From positions 62,001-126,000 of the forward strand of contig JAJVIM010000003.1 in NCBI GenBank assembly GCA_022071955.1: a DNA stretch of 64,000 nt. Direction: 5' to 3'. The notes under the pieces are model-generated. The model saw only the letters and a list, made by a program, of their open reading frames with translations. It searched no databases and was not told the origin of the DNA. A program made the translations under genes and the position numbers. This DNA comes from Anaerolineae bacterium (lineage in GTDB: Bacteria > Chloroflexota > Anaerolineae > 4572-78 > J111). This document shows, piece by piece, positions 46,054-54,349 of the stretch. Within the stretch, counting starts at the first letter, position 1; each line of letters begins with the position of its first letter.

Positions 46054-47229
46054 ATGAATTATCAGGAAATTGTCGATTTAGAAGGAAGGTTTTCTTCTAA
46101 TGGCGTGGGTCGCCGCCCGGTAGCGATTGTTAGGGCCAGCGGCGCGCGCCTGTGGGACAGCGAAGGCAACGAATATATCGACTGTGCCGCCTCGCAAGGT
46201 TGGGCCAACGTTGGCCACAGCCACCCGGCAGTCACCGCGGCCATCCACCAGCAGCTCGATGTGTATGTGGCCGGGCAGGAATCCAGCTTTAACGACCAGC
46301 GGGCGCTGTGGCTACGCGATATAGCCGGCGTGCTCAACACCAGCCTGAGCTGGGACGGCTGCTTCATCCACCCCTCCAATTCCGGCACCGAAGCCAACGA
46401 GGCGGCCATTAAATTTGCCCGCTACGCCACCGGCCGCCAAAAAATTATCGCAGCGATGCGCGGTTTTCACGGCCGGACAATGGGCGCGCTCAGCCTCACC
46501 TGGAACCCCAAATACCGCGAGCCATTTGAGCCGCTGGTGCCGGGCATCAGCCACATCCCTTACGATAATATCGAAGCCGCCGCCGAGGCAATTGACGACG
46601 ACACCGCCGCAGTGATTGTTGAAATTGTGCAGGGCGAAGGCGGCGTCTATCCCGGTTCCGGGGAATATTTTAACTCACTACGCGAAAATTGTACCCGCCA
46701 CGGGGCGTTGCTAATTGTCGATGAAATTCAAACCGGCGTTGGGCGCACCGGCCGCTGGCTGGCCAGCGAGCATTTTGGCCTGTCGCCGGATGTGGTCACG
46801 CTGGGTAAATCGATTGGCGGCGGGCTGCCAATGGGCGTTACCGCCTGGCGCAGCGAGCTGGGCCAGTTCAAACCGGGACTGCACGGCAGCACCTTTGGCG
46901 GCAATCCGCTCGTTTGCGCCGCCAGCCGGGCCGTCATTCAGGTGATGGCCGCAGAAAACCTGCCGCAGCGCGCCGCCGAGCTGGGCCAGTGGCTGCAAGC
47001 CGAATTGGCGGCGCTGCCCACCAAAAAAATCCGCGAGGTGCGCGGGCTGGGATTGATGATCGGCGTGGAACTGCGCGGCAAAGTGACGCCTGTTTTGCAA
47101 GAGCTGATGGAGCGCGGCGTGTGGGCGCTGCCGGCCGGGTTGAATGTGCTGCGTTTGCTGCCACCGCTGGTTATTCAGCGCGATGATTTGGAGCAAGTTA
47201 TGCAAACGATTGGTGAGGTACTCCGTTAG
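46054..47229 (+). CDS. lysJ: LysW-aminoadipate-semialdehyde aminotransferase
   Basis: 391 residues, weak GGTGA before the ATG. PLP-dependent class III aminotransferase of the ArgD/LysJ type. Visible: SNSGTEANEAAIKFAR, AMRGFHGRTMGALS, IVDEIQTGVGRTG and LGKSIGGGLPMGV with the PLP Lys in GKS. Converts the carrier-bound semialdehyde to carrier-bound lysine with glutamate as donor. Its stop is directly followed by the lysK ATG. Confidence 0.93.
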   Translation: MNYQEIVDLEGRFSSNGVGRRPVAIVRASGARLWDSEGNEYIDCAASQGWANVGHSHPAVTAAIHQQLDVYVAGQESSFNDQRALWLRDIAGVLNTSLSWDGCFIHPSNSGTEANEAAIKFARYATGRQKIIAAMRGFHGRTMGALSLTWNPKYREPFEPLVPGISHIPYDNIEAAAEAIDDDTAAVIVEIVQGEGGVYPGSGEYFNSLRENCTRHGALLIVDEIQTGVGRTGRWLASEHFGLSPDVVTLGKSIGGGLPMGVTAWRSELGQFKPGLHGSTFGGNPLVCAASRAVIQVMAAENLPQRAAELGQWLQAELAALPTKKIREVRGLGLMIGVELRGKVTPVLQELMERGVWALPAGLNVLRLLPPLVIQRDDLEQVMQTIGEVLR

Positions 47230-48330
47230 ATGGCTCAGGAACATTGGCAGCGCGAAGCAATCGGTTTATTAACCAAACTGGTCTCGATTCCATCCCCATC
47301 GACCTACGAAATCAAAGCCTCTACCTATCTGGCCGGCTGGCTCGATGCGCACGGGCTGAGCGCGCGGGTTGATGAGGCCAAAAATGCGGTTGGGGTAAAG
47401 GGCAAAGGGAACAAAGAAATTTTGCTGCTGGGCCACATCGACACCTTTCCCGGCGAAGTGCCGGTGCGGCGCGAGGAGGATTTGCTCTACGGCCGGGGCA
47501 GTGTTGACGCCAAAGGACCGTTATGTGTTTTTGCTGCGGCAGCGACGCTGGTAAACGTACCTGTTAATTGGCGCATCACTGTGGTTGGCGCAGTGGAGGA
47601 GGAATACGCCACCAGCAAAGGCGCGCGCCACGTGCTGGCGCAGCGGTTGGAGACCCCGCCCGCCTACTGTGTCATCGGCGAACCGAGCAATTGGGACCGG
47701 GTGACGCTGGGCTACAAAGGCCGGCTGCTGCTGGATGTCGATTTACGGGTGCCGTTCAGCCACTCCGCCGGCGAGGGTCGCCTGCCTGCCGAACAGGGTG
47801 TCGATTTTTGGCGCGAGGTAGAGCAATATTGCGCCAGTTTTAACGCCAAGCAGGGCGCTACTTCGCCCTTTGCCCAACTGACGCCATCGCTGCGGCACAT
47901 TGCCAGCCAGGATGAAGGCTCGTTTGGCGCGGTCAAACTGGGTTTTGGCTTTCGGTTGCCGGTAGGCTTGAGTCCTGCTCAACTGGAGCAAGAGTTACGT
48001 GGGCTGCTGGCCAAACTACCAGCGGGCACTACCGCCACGGCACAATTTTCCAGCCGGGAAGTGGCCTATCGCGGCGACAAATCCAACCCGCTGGTGCGCG
48101 CCTTTTTGCGCTCCATCCGGTCGGCCGGCGGCGAGCCTCGTTTTGTGGTTAAAACCGGCACCGCCGATATGAACGTGGTTGGCCCGCACTGGCCCACCAC
48201 GCCAATGGTGGCCTACGGCCCCGGTGACAGCAGCCTGGATCACACCCCCCACGAACACATTGACGTTAACGAATACGTGCGGGCCATCGACGTGCTGGTT
48301 GGCGTGCTGGAAACCTTGATGCAGGATTAA
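47230..48330 (+). CDS. lysK: LysW-lysine hydrolase
   Basis: 366 residues, ATG immediately after the lysJ stop (TAGATG), so translation is coupled. M20-family metallopeptidase that releases lysine from LysW. Motifs: [13 protein letters not shown] (metal-binding His-x-Asp), [27 protein letters not shown] (catalytic and metal-binding Glu) and [11 protein letters not shown]. Last of the lys genes; homocitrate synthase, homoaconitase and the first aminotransferase of the pathway are not in this window. Confidence 0.93.
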   Translation: MAQEHWQREAIGLLTKLVSIPSPSTYEIKASTYLAGWLDAHGLSARVDEAKNAVGVKGKGNKEILLLGHIDTFPGEVPVRREEDLLYGRGSVDAKGPLCVFAAAATLVNVPVNWRITVVGAVEEEYATSKGARHVLAQRLETPPAYCVIGEPSNWDRVTLGYKGRLLLDVDLRVPFSHSAGEGRLPAEQGVDFWREVEQYCASFNAKQGATSPFAQLTPSLRHIASQDEGSFGAVKLGFGFRLPVGLSPAQLEQELRGLLAKLPAGTTATAQFSSREVAYRGDKSNPLVRAFLRSIRSAGGEPRFVVKTGTADMNVVGPHWPTTPMVAYGPGDSSLDHTPHEHIDVNEYVRAIDVLVGVLETLMQD

Positions 48331-48701
48331 CCTTTTATTGGGTTGGGCAGCGGGTGTTGAAAAAAAACATATTCGGCCACTGGCCGGCCGCGCAGCAAGT
48401 GCTCCTGGATGATCCGTTCCAGCACATCCGGGGTGCAACTGTGATACCAGATACCTTCCGGGTACACCAGCGCAATTGGGCCTCGCATGCAAATGCGCAA
48501 ACAGTTGGCCTTGGTGCGATAAACACCGCCTGCGCCACTTAACCCCAATTCATCCAGCCGCTGTTTCAGGTAATTCCAGGAAACCAGGCTAATATCCCGG
48601 TCGCAACATTTGGGTTTGGTTTGGTCGCAGCACAAAAAGATGTGGCGCTGCACTTTGTCGATGGCTAATGTCTGAACGATTTTTTGTAAAGTTTCGGTCA
48701 T
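48327..48701 (-). CDS. [2Fe-2S] thioredoxin-like ferredoxin
   Basis: 124 residues, convergent with lysK and overlapping its end by 4 bases. Short N-terminal helix, then [14 protein letters not shown] and, about 38 residues later, [17 protein letters not shown], which is the Cys layout of thioredoxin-fold [2Fe-2S] ferredoxins. Function may be electron transfer; partner unknown. Confidence 0.82.
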   Translation of the reverse strand: MTETLQKIVQTLAIDKVQRHIFLCCDQTKPKCCDRDISLVSWNYLKQRLDELGLSGAGGVYRTKANCLRICMRGPIALVYPEGIWYHSCTPDVLERIIQEHLLRGRPVAEYVFFQHPLPNPIKG

Positions 48702-48880
48702 ATGCCTGCCACTTGCCTAAAAGATGAACTGTACTGTAGCATGGATACTGGCCAGAATCAAGGCTCAAATTTTGGTAACAAAAGGGTTTTATCAGTCAAG
48801 CTATTATCGCCGTCTGACAATTGATTAAAGCTAACATTGGCCATCTAACCTAAAACATACCAGCACACCGAGGAAATTCA

Positions 48881-50197
48881 ATGACCAACACTATCGGCAT
48901 TCGCCGCGAAGACAAAAACAAATGGGAGCGGCGCGTCCCGCTGACCCCAACCCACGTTCAACAACTGATCCAGCAGCACGGACTCAACGTAGTGGTGCAG
49001 CCGTCGCCCATCCGCGCCCTGCCCAACGACGCTTACGGCGCCGCCGGAGCCAACGTGCAGGAGGATTTATCGCCGGCCGACGTCGTTCTGGCGGTCAAAG
49101 AAATTCCCGTTGACTTGCTGCTGCCCAACAAAACCTACCTGTTTTTTTCGCATACCATCAAAGGGCAGAGCTACAACATGCCGCTGTTGCAAAAACTGCT
49201 TGATCTCAATTGCCAGCTCATCGATTACGAACGCATTGTGGACGAGCACAACCGCCGGCTGATCTTTTTTGGCCGTCATGCCGGTTTGGCCGGGATGATC
49301 GACACCCTGCACACGCTTGGCCAGCGGCTGGCCGCTGAAGGCATCGACACCCCTTTCAACGACATCAAACTGACCTACCAATACGGCGATCTGGCTACCG
49401 CCCAACAGGCCATCCGGCAGGCCGGCCGCCGCATCGCCGAAGAGGGGCTGCCGCTGCAGTTGACCCCATTGGTGGTGGGTGTGGCCGGCTATGGCAATGT
49501 TTCGCGCGGCGCACAGGAAATTCTGGACCTCCTGCCCACCCAAACCATCTCCCCCACCGAGCTGCCGGCGCTGGCCGACGAGGGCCAGGCTAAACGGAAC
49601 GTCATCTACAAAGTGATATTCAAAGAGATCGACACGGTTGAGCCGCTGGCCGAGGGCCAGCCATTCGACCTGCCGGAGTTCTTTCAGCACCCCGAACGCT
49701 ATCGCAGCCAGTTTGAGCAGTACCTGCCCCACCTGTCGGTGCTGGTTAACTGCATTTACTGGGACACGCCCTACCCGCGCCTGCTGACCAAAGACAAAGC
49801 CCGCCAGATGTACACCGCCGGCCCCGCGCCCAAACTGCGGGTGATCGGTGATATTAGCTGCGATATTGAAGGCGGCATCGAAGTGACGGTCAAAGCGACG
49901 CATCTCGATGCGCCCGCGTTTGTCTGGGACCCGGCCACGGATACGGCTGTGGACGGCGTGGACGGGGTTGGGCCGGTGGTGATGGCCGTAGATAATTTGC
50001 CCTGCGAACTGCCCATCGAGGCCTCAACCAGTTTTGGCGATGGTCTGCTGCCGCTGATCCCGGCTCTGGCCGCCACTGACTTTTCCGCTGATTTCGACTC
50101 GGTGGCGCTGCCGCCGGCGCTCAAACGAGCCACCATTGTTTACCACGGCCAGCTCACCCCGGATTACGCCTATCTGGCCGAGTTTTTACGCCGCTAA
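48881..50197 (+). CDS. Saccharopine-pathway protein, lysine-ketoglutarate reductase-like
   Basis: 438 residues, GAGGAAATT before the ATG. The N-terminus TIGIRREDKNKWERRVPLTPTHV and the phrases LFFSHTIKGQSYNMPLLQKLL and LIDYERIVDE match the N-terminal (reductase) half of alpha-aminoadipic semialdehyde synthase and the AlaDH/PNT-like fold. It could form saccharopine from lysine and 2-oxoglutarate. Next gene is the probable dehydrogenase half, so the fused eukaryotic enzyme is split here. Confidence 0.82.
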   Translation: MTNTIGIRREDKNKWERRVPLTPTHVQQLIQQHGLNVVVQPSPIRALPNDAYGAAGANVQEDLSPADVVLAVKEIPVDLLLPNKTYLFFSHTIKGQSYNMPLLQKLLDLNCQLIDYERIVDEHNRRLIFFGRHAGLAGMIDTLHTLGQRLAAEGIDTPFNDIKLTYQYGDLATAQQAIRQAGRRIAEEGLPLQLTPLVVGVAGYGNVSRGAQEILDLLPTQTISPTELPALADEGQAKRNVIYKVIFKEIDTVEPLAEGQPFDLPEFFQHPERYRSQFEQYLPHLSVLVNCIYWDTPYPRLLTKDKARQMYTAGPAPKLRVIGDISCDIEGGIEVTVKATHLDAPAFVWDPATDTAVDGVDGVGPVVMAVDNLPCELPIEASTSFGDGLLPLIPALAATDFSADFDSVALPPALKRATIVYHGQLTPDYAYLAEFLRR

Positions 50198-50340
50198 CGA
50201 TTGGCTATTCGCAATCCGCACATTTTCAAAGGAGTCCGACAGAACCGGGGTTCGATACCAACAACGAAAATGGTGATTAGGGGGGAACTACCCCCCAAGC
50301 CCCCCGGCCTGCGGCGCTATTTTCAAAGGAGAACTGAACG

Positions 50341-51687
50341 ATGAAACGCATTCTTATTTTGGGCGCCGGTCTGGTCACCGGCCCAATGGTCAGCTATCTG
50401 CTTGAGCGGGGGTATCACGTTACCGTCGCCAGCCGCACAGCCGCCAAAGCCGAAAAGCTGGTGGGCAGCCACCCCAACGGCACGGCGCTGGCCTACAACA
50501 TCGCCAAAGATACCGATGGCCGCCAACTGGCCGAACTGGTGACCCACACCGATCTGGCCGTGAGCATGCTGCCCTACGTTCACCACGTAACGCTGGCCAA
50601 AGAGTGCATTCGCCAGCGCAAGCCAATGGTCACCACCTCGTATGTTAGCCCGGCTATGCGCGAGCTGGATGCCCCGGCCCGCGAGGCCGGCATCATCATC
50701 CTCAACGAGGTGGGACTGGACCCCGGCATCGACCACATGTCGGCGATGAAAGTGATTCACGGGGTGCAGGCTGCCGGCGGCCACGTCGATGGTTTTATGT
50801 CGTACTGCGGCGGTCTGCCCGCGCCGGACGCTAATGACAACCCGCTCGGTTACAAATTTAGCTGGAGTCCGCGCGGGGTACTGCTGGCGGCGCGCAACTC
50901 GGCCCATTACCTCAAAGATGGGCAGGACATCACCGTTGAGGGCAAAAATCTGTTCAAGCACTACTGGCCGCTGGACGTGGCAGGGTTGGGCCAGTTTGAA
51001 GCCTACCCCAACCGCGATTCGGTGCCGTATCGCGCCACCTACGGCATCGACGATGTTGGCACGATGTATCGCGGCACGCTGCGCAATATGGGCTGGTGCG
51101 ACACGCTCGACAACATTGCCCGGCTGGGCTGGCTGGACGAAACCGAACGCAGCACGGTCAATCTAACCTACGCCGATTTTTCACGCAGCCTGCTGCCCGC
51201 CGGCGCGCCCAACAGCGGCAAGATTCAAGCCGATACCGCCGCCGCGCTGGGACTGCCGCTCGATAGCAAAGTTATTTCTGATATGGCCTGGCTGGGGTTG
51301 TTCAGCGCCGAAACTATTGAGGCCGAAGGCGATTCAATTTCGCCGCTGGATTTGCTCACCGGGCAAATGCTGGCCCGCATGGAATACGCCCCCGGCGAGC
51401 GCGATCTGATTGTGCTGGTGCACCATTTTGATGCCAGTTACCCCGACGGCAAACAAGAGCATCTCACCTCTACCCTGATTGCCTACGGTGAACCGGGCGG
51501 CGCTTCGGCGATGGCTCGCACCGTTAGTCTGCCGGCGGCCATCGGCGTGGATTTGATTTTACGCGGCGAAATCACGGTCACCGGCGTGCAGGTGCCGGTT
51601 ACGCCCAACCTGTACCGGCCCATCCTGGCCGGCCTGGAAGAATTGGGCATCAAATGCGTGGAAAAATCCGAGCCAAAATTGGCCTAG
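50341..51687 (+). CDS. Saccharopine dehydrogenase-like protein
   Basis: 448 residues, AAAGGAG upstream. Rossmann fold at the N-terminus (ILILGAGLVTGPMVSYLLERGY), then VSMLPYVHHVTLAKECI, TSYVSPAM, NEVGLDPGIDHMSAM and SYCGGLPAPDANDNPLGYKFSWSP, which match the dehydrogenase half of alpha-aminoadipic semialdehyde synthase. It would split saccharopine into glutamate and alpha-aminoadipate semialdehyde with NAD(P). Paired with the upstream gene; most likely lysine breakdown, though the reaction is reversible in principle. Confidence 0.85.
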   Translation: MKRILILGAGLVTGPMVSYLLERGYHVTVASRTAAKAEKLVGSHPNGTALAYNIAKDTDGRQLAELVTHTDLAVSMLPYVHHVTLAKECIRQRKPMVTTSYVSPAMRELDAPAREAGIIILNEVGLDPGIDHMSAMKVIHGVQAAGGHVDGFMSYCGGLPAPDANDNPLGYKFSWSPRGVLLAARNSAHYLKDGQDITVEGKNLFKHYWPLDVAGLGQFEAYPNRDSVPYRATYGIDDVGTMYRGTLRNMGWCDTLDNIARLGWLDETERSTVNLTYADFSRSLLPAGAPNSGKIQADTAAALGLPLDSKVISDMAWLGLFSAETIEAEGDSISPLDLLTGQMLARMEYAPGERDLIVLVHHFDASYPDGKQEHLTSTLIAYGEPGGASAMARTVSLPAAIGVDLILRGEITVTGVQVPVTPNLYRPILAGLEELGIKCVEKSEPKLA

Positions 51688-51717
51688 AACGAAACCTTAA
51701 AAAAACCTGAGAAGGGG

Positions 51718-51746
51718 TTGACAGAAAATCTGAACCTGTGATATTC
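51718..51746 (+). promoter_or_regulatory. Strong promoter of the leader transcript
   Basis: TTGACA (51718-51723), a 17-base spacer and ATATTC (51741-51746), or TATTCT at 18-base spacing. It lies 33 bases before the leader ORF start. Confidence 0.65.
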
Positions 51747-51778
51747 TTACGAGGCAGCTTAACGAAAGGAGCGCAGAC

Positions 51779-51895
51779 ATGAACTATAACCCGATCATTC
51801 CGTCTTGCATGATCACTGTGTTTGCCGCCGGCATCGGCGGTGATGTTCGCATGCTTTATTGTAGTGCGTCTGCACGCTCCGCACAAACGTTCTAG
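51779..51895 (+). CDS. 38-residue leader ORF
   Basis: ATG at 51779 preceded by AAAGGAG; TAG at 51893-51895. The product begins MNYNPIIPSC and ends RSAQTF, without a clear signal or transmembrane segment; residues 11-20 are moderately hydrophobic. It ends 22 bases before the first terminator arm and lies upstream of an ABC exporter pair. GTCTGC near its 3' end (51868-51873) is complementary to GCAGAC both at the start region (51773-51778) and in terminator arm 1 (51921-51926). A regulatory leader peptide is the favoured reading; a small RNA is possible. Confidence 0.5.
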   Translation: MNYNPIIPSCMITVFAAGIGGDVRMLYCSASARSAQTF

Positions 51896-51917
51896 TCAGC
51901 CACCGAGCTAACAGAGA

Positions 51918-51948
51918 GCCGCAGACCACTACCGTCTGCGGCTTTTTT
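51918..51948 (+). terminator. Terminator 1 of the leader
   Basis: GCCGCAGAC, a 7-base loop and the perfect complement GTCTGCGGC, then six T. Ends the leader unless an alternative pairing forms. Confidence 0.85.
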
Positions 51949-51973
51949 AATTGTCTGGTTTGAGCCAGATTCC

Positions 51974-52006
51974 GCCGCAGAATCAACATCTGCGGCTTTT
52001 CTTTTG
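51974..52006 (+). terminator. Terminator 2 of the leader
   Basis: GCCGCAGA, a 7-base loop, TCTGCGGC and a T-rich tail (TTTTCTTTT). Its arms are the same sequences as in terminator 1, so arms of the two hairpins can pair with each other. Confidence 0.7.
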
Positions 52007-52057
52007 GCAAAACTTTGTTGGTTAGATTACGTAAGAGGACTATGGGAGGCAAAACTA

Positions 52058-52135
52058 ATGCACATACTGAATGTTGAAGTCCACACTAATATTCACGCTG
52101 TTGACACCTATTTAACCCTTAGCATTCAGGAGTAA
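52058..52135 (+). CDS. 25-residue small ORF
   Basis: ATG at 52058 with GGGAGG 8 bases upstream; TAA at 52133-52135, just 5 bases before the next gene. The product begins MHILNVEVHTN and ends TLSIQE. The ribosome binding site of the next gene (GGAG) lies in its last codons, so it could couple translation. No family recognised. Confidence 0.4.
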   Translation: MHILNVEVHTNIHAVDTYLTLSIQE

Positions 52136-52140
52136 CTTTT

Positions 52141-52365
52141 ATGTATTCGCTGGAAATTGCCTATCTGGTTATGCTGGAACAACGCGCTGACCGGATACGC
52201 GCCGCCGAACAGGCGCATTTACTGGAAGCAGCCGGGTACTACCACGACAGCAACAACACGTTCAAACTGACCATCGCCTGGCTGGGCCGTCTGCTCAAAG
52301 CGTTGGGCACAAAACTGGAGCAGTTTGGCGACACAACCTCCACCCAACGCGCGCTGGAACTGTAA
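52141..52365 (+). CDS. Small helical protein before the exporter genes
   Basis: 74 residues; GGAG 8 bases upstream, overlapping the end of the 25-codon ORF. Begins MYSLEIAYLVMLEQRADRI, continues in amphipathic helix and ends in a second helix LGRLLKALGTKLEQFG. No signal peptide or motif. No function assigned. A regulatory or accessory role with the exporter is possible by position. Confidence 0.6.
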   Translation: MYSLEIAYLVMLEQRADRIRAAEQAHLLEAAGYYHDSNNTFKLTIAWLGRLLKALGTKLEQFGDTTSTQRALEL

Positions 52366-52383
52366 AATCGTAAAACGTAAGTT

Positions 52384-52427
52384 GGGTGGGGTGCTGCGTG
52401 AGTTCGCAGAACACGGGCGCCCCACCC
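52384..52427. repeat. GC-rich hairpin before the exporter
   Basis: GGGTGGGG (52384-52391) and CCCCACCC (52420-52427), extended inward by three pairs including one G-T. No T-run; probably a dispersed palindrome. Confidence 0.5.
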
Positions 52428-52468
52428 TACTGAGAAGCAACCAACTAAACTTTTTTTGAGGGATTACC

Positions 52469-54319
52469 ATGCAACGCTCGTCAATTTACTCGCCTCTGGA
52501 TTTGAAGGCGGCGTTATCTGAAAACAGGCTCATCGGTTTGTGGCGATTGATTGCCGGCTTCCGCTGGATTTTCATCTCGGCCATTGTCAGTTTGGCGCTT
52601 GCCACCGCGGCCCGGTCGGGCAGTTACCTGCTGCTGCAACACTTTGTTGATGATGCCCTGATCAAGAAAAACGTATCCACACCGCTGGCCTGGTTTGCCC
52701 TGGCTTTCGTCGGGCTGGCCGTGGTGCAGGGTGTGTTCACGTTTCTGAGCGGCAAACTGGCCGCTCACGGCGCCGAAGGGTCAATTTTGCGGCTGCGCAA
52801 CTACCTGTTTGATCACATTCAGCGGCTGAGTTTTAGCTACCACGATAAATCTCAAACCGGCGAACTGGTGCAGCGCTGCAGTTCTGATGTGGACACCATC
52901 CGCCGCTTTTTTGCGGATCAGGCTATTGGGGTGGGCCGCATTATCCTGCTGTTTATCGTAAACTGGATTGCCCTGCTCAGCCTCAATTTGAAACTGGGGC
53001 TGCTGGCGGTAATAACGATGCCCATCGTGCTGACCATCTCGATCTTCTTTTTCCGCAAAATTCACGCCGCGTACGAACTCCATCAGGAACAGGAAGGGGC
53101 GTTATCTACCGTTTTGCAGGAAAACCTGAGCGGCGTGCGCGTGGTTAAAGCGTTTGCCCGCCAGCGGTACGAAGTCAACAAGTTTGAGACGACCAACCAC
53201 GAACAATTTGAGCGGGGCAAATACCTGCTCAAATTGCACAGCTTTTTCTGGCCGCTCACCGAAACAATCTCCGGGGCGCAAATGCTGTTTGTCTTTTTTA
53301 TGGGCGCGCGGATGGCCATTAACGGCGAAATCACCGTGGGGACTTATCTGGCCGCGGCCGGGCTGGTCATCTGGATTATCTGGCCGATGCAAAACCTGGG
53401 CCGGCTAATTGTGCAAACGTCAATGAGCCTGGTCAGTTACACCCGCGTGGCCGAAATTCTGGCCGAAGACCGCGAGGTAATGGACGGCGGCACGTACCGC
53501 CCGGCAGCGCCCCTCCGCGGCGACATCGTTCTTGACGACGTTTCGTTTGAATACGACAAGGACTCGCCGGTGCTGTACAACATCAGCTTTGCCGTGAAAC
53601 CGGGGCAAACCGTAGCCCTGCTGGGACCAACCGGCTCCGGCAAAAGCAGCCTGATCAACCTGCTGGCCCGCTTTTACGATTACGAAGGCAGCATCCGGCT
53701 GGATGGGGTTGAGCTGCGCGACTACGCCCGGCAAGACCTGCGCCAGCAGATTGGCATTGTTGAACAGGAGCCGTTTCTCTTTTCACGGACCATCCGCGAG
53801 AACATTGCCTACGGCGTGCATCGCAAAGTGAGCAATGAGGAAATTGAAGCGGCAGCCCGCGCGGCAGCCGTCCACGACGTGATTATGACCTTCCCCGAAG
53901 GGTACGACACGCTGGTGGGCGAACGCGGCGTCACGCTTTCGGGCGGGCAAAAGCAGCGGGTGACCATTGCCCGCACCCTGCTCAAAGACCCGCGCATTTT
54001 GGTGTTTGACGATGCCGTTTCGGCGGTGGACACCGAAACCGAGGCGCTGATCCACGCCGCGCTGGAACGGCTGGCCAAAGGCCGGACCACGTTCATCATT
54101 GCCCACCGCATTCAAACGGTAATGCGGGCCGACATCATTCTGGTGCTGGACAAAGGCCGGGTTATTCAGCACGGCACTCACCGCGAACTGATGCGGCAGC
54201 CGGGCATCTACCGCCGCATTTACGATTTGCAGGCGCGGGTGGAAGATGACGTAACCACGGTACAGGGTAAGAACGGCAAAAATGGTTCGGCGTTGCAGCC
54301 AGCCGTTTTATCGACCTAA
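52469..54319 (+). CDS. ABC exporter half, subunit 1 (degenerate ATP site donor)
   Basis: 616 residues. Six-span transmembrane domain (about 30-335) and one nucleotide-binding domain. Walker A is GPTGSGKS (Lys392), signature LSGGQ (490-494) and Walker B VFDDAVSAVD, where Asp515 replaces the usual catalytic Glu. It pairs with the next gene, 30 bases downstream, to form a type IV heterodimeric exporter. Such pairs usually export drugs, lipids or peptides; substrate unknown. Confidence 0.92.
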   Translation: MQRSSIYSPLDLKAALSENRLIGLWRLIAGFRWIFISAIVSLALATAARSGSYLLLQHFVDDALIKKNVSTPLAWFALAFVGLAVVQGVFTFLSGKLAAHGAEGSILRLRNYLFDHIQRLSFSYHDKSQTGELVQRCSSDVDTIRRFFADQAIGVGRIILLFIVNWIALLSLNLKLGLLAVITMPIVLTISIFFFRKIHAAYELHQEQEGALSTVLQENLSGVRVVKAFARQRYEVNKFETTNHEQFERGKYLLKLHSFFWPLTETISGAQMLFVFFMGARMAINGEITVGTYLAAAGLVIWIIWPMQNLGRLIVQTSMSLVSYTRVAEILAEDREVMDGGTYRPAAPLRGDIVLDDVSFEYDKDSPVLYNISFAVKPGQTVALLGPTGSGKSSLINLLARFYDYEGSIRLDGVELRDYARQDLRQQIGIVEQEPFLFSRTIRENIAYGVHRKVSNEEIEAAARAAAVHDVIMTFPEGYDTLVGERGVTLSGGQKQRVTIARTLLKDPRILVFDDAVSAVDTETEALIHAALERLAKGRTTFIIAHRIQTVMRADIILVLDKGRVIQHGTHRELMRQPGIYRRIYDLQARVEDDVTTVQGKNGKNGSALQPAVLST

Positions 54320-54349
54320 AAACAATCACTTCCGCTAAGGAACCAGCTT

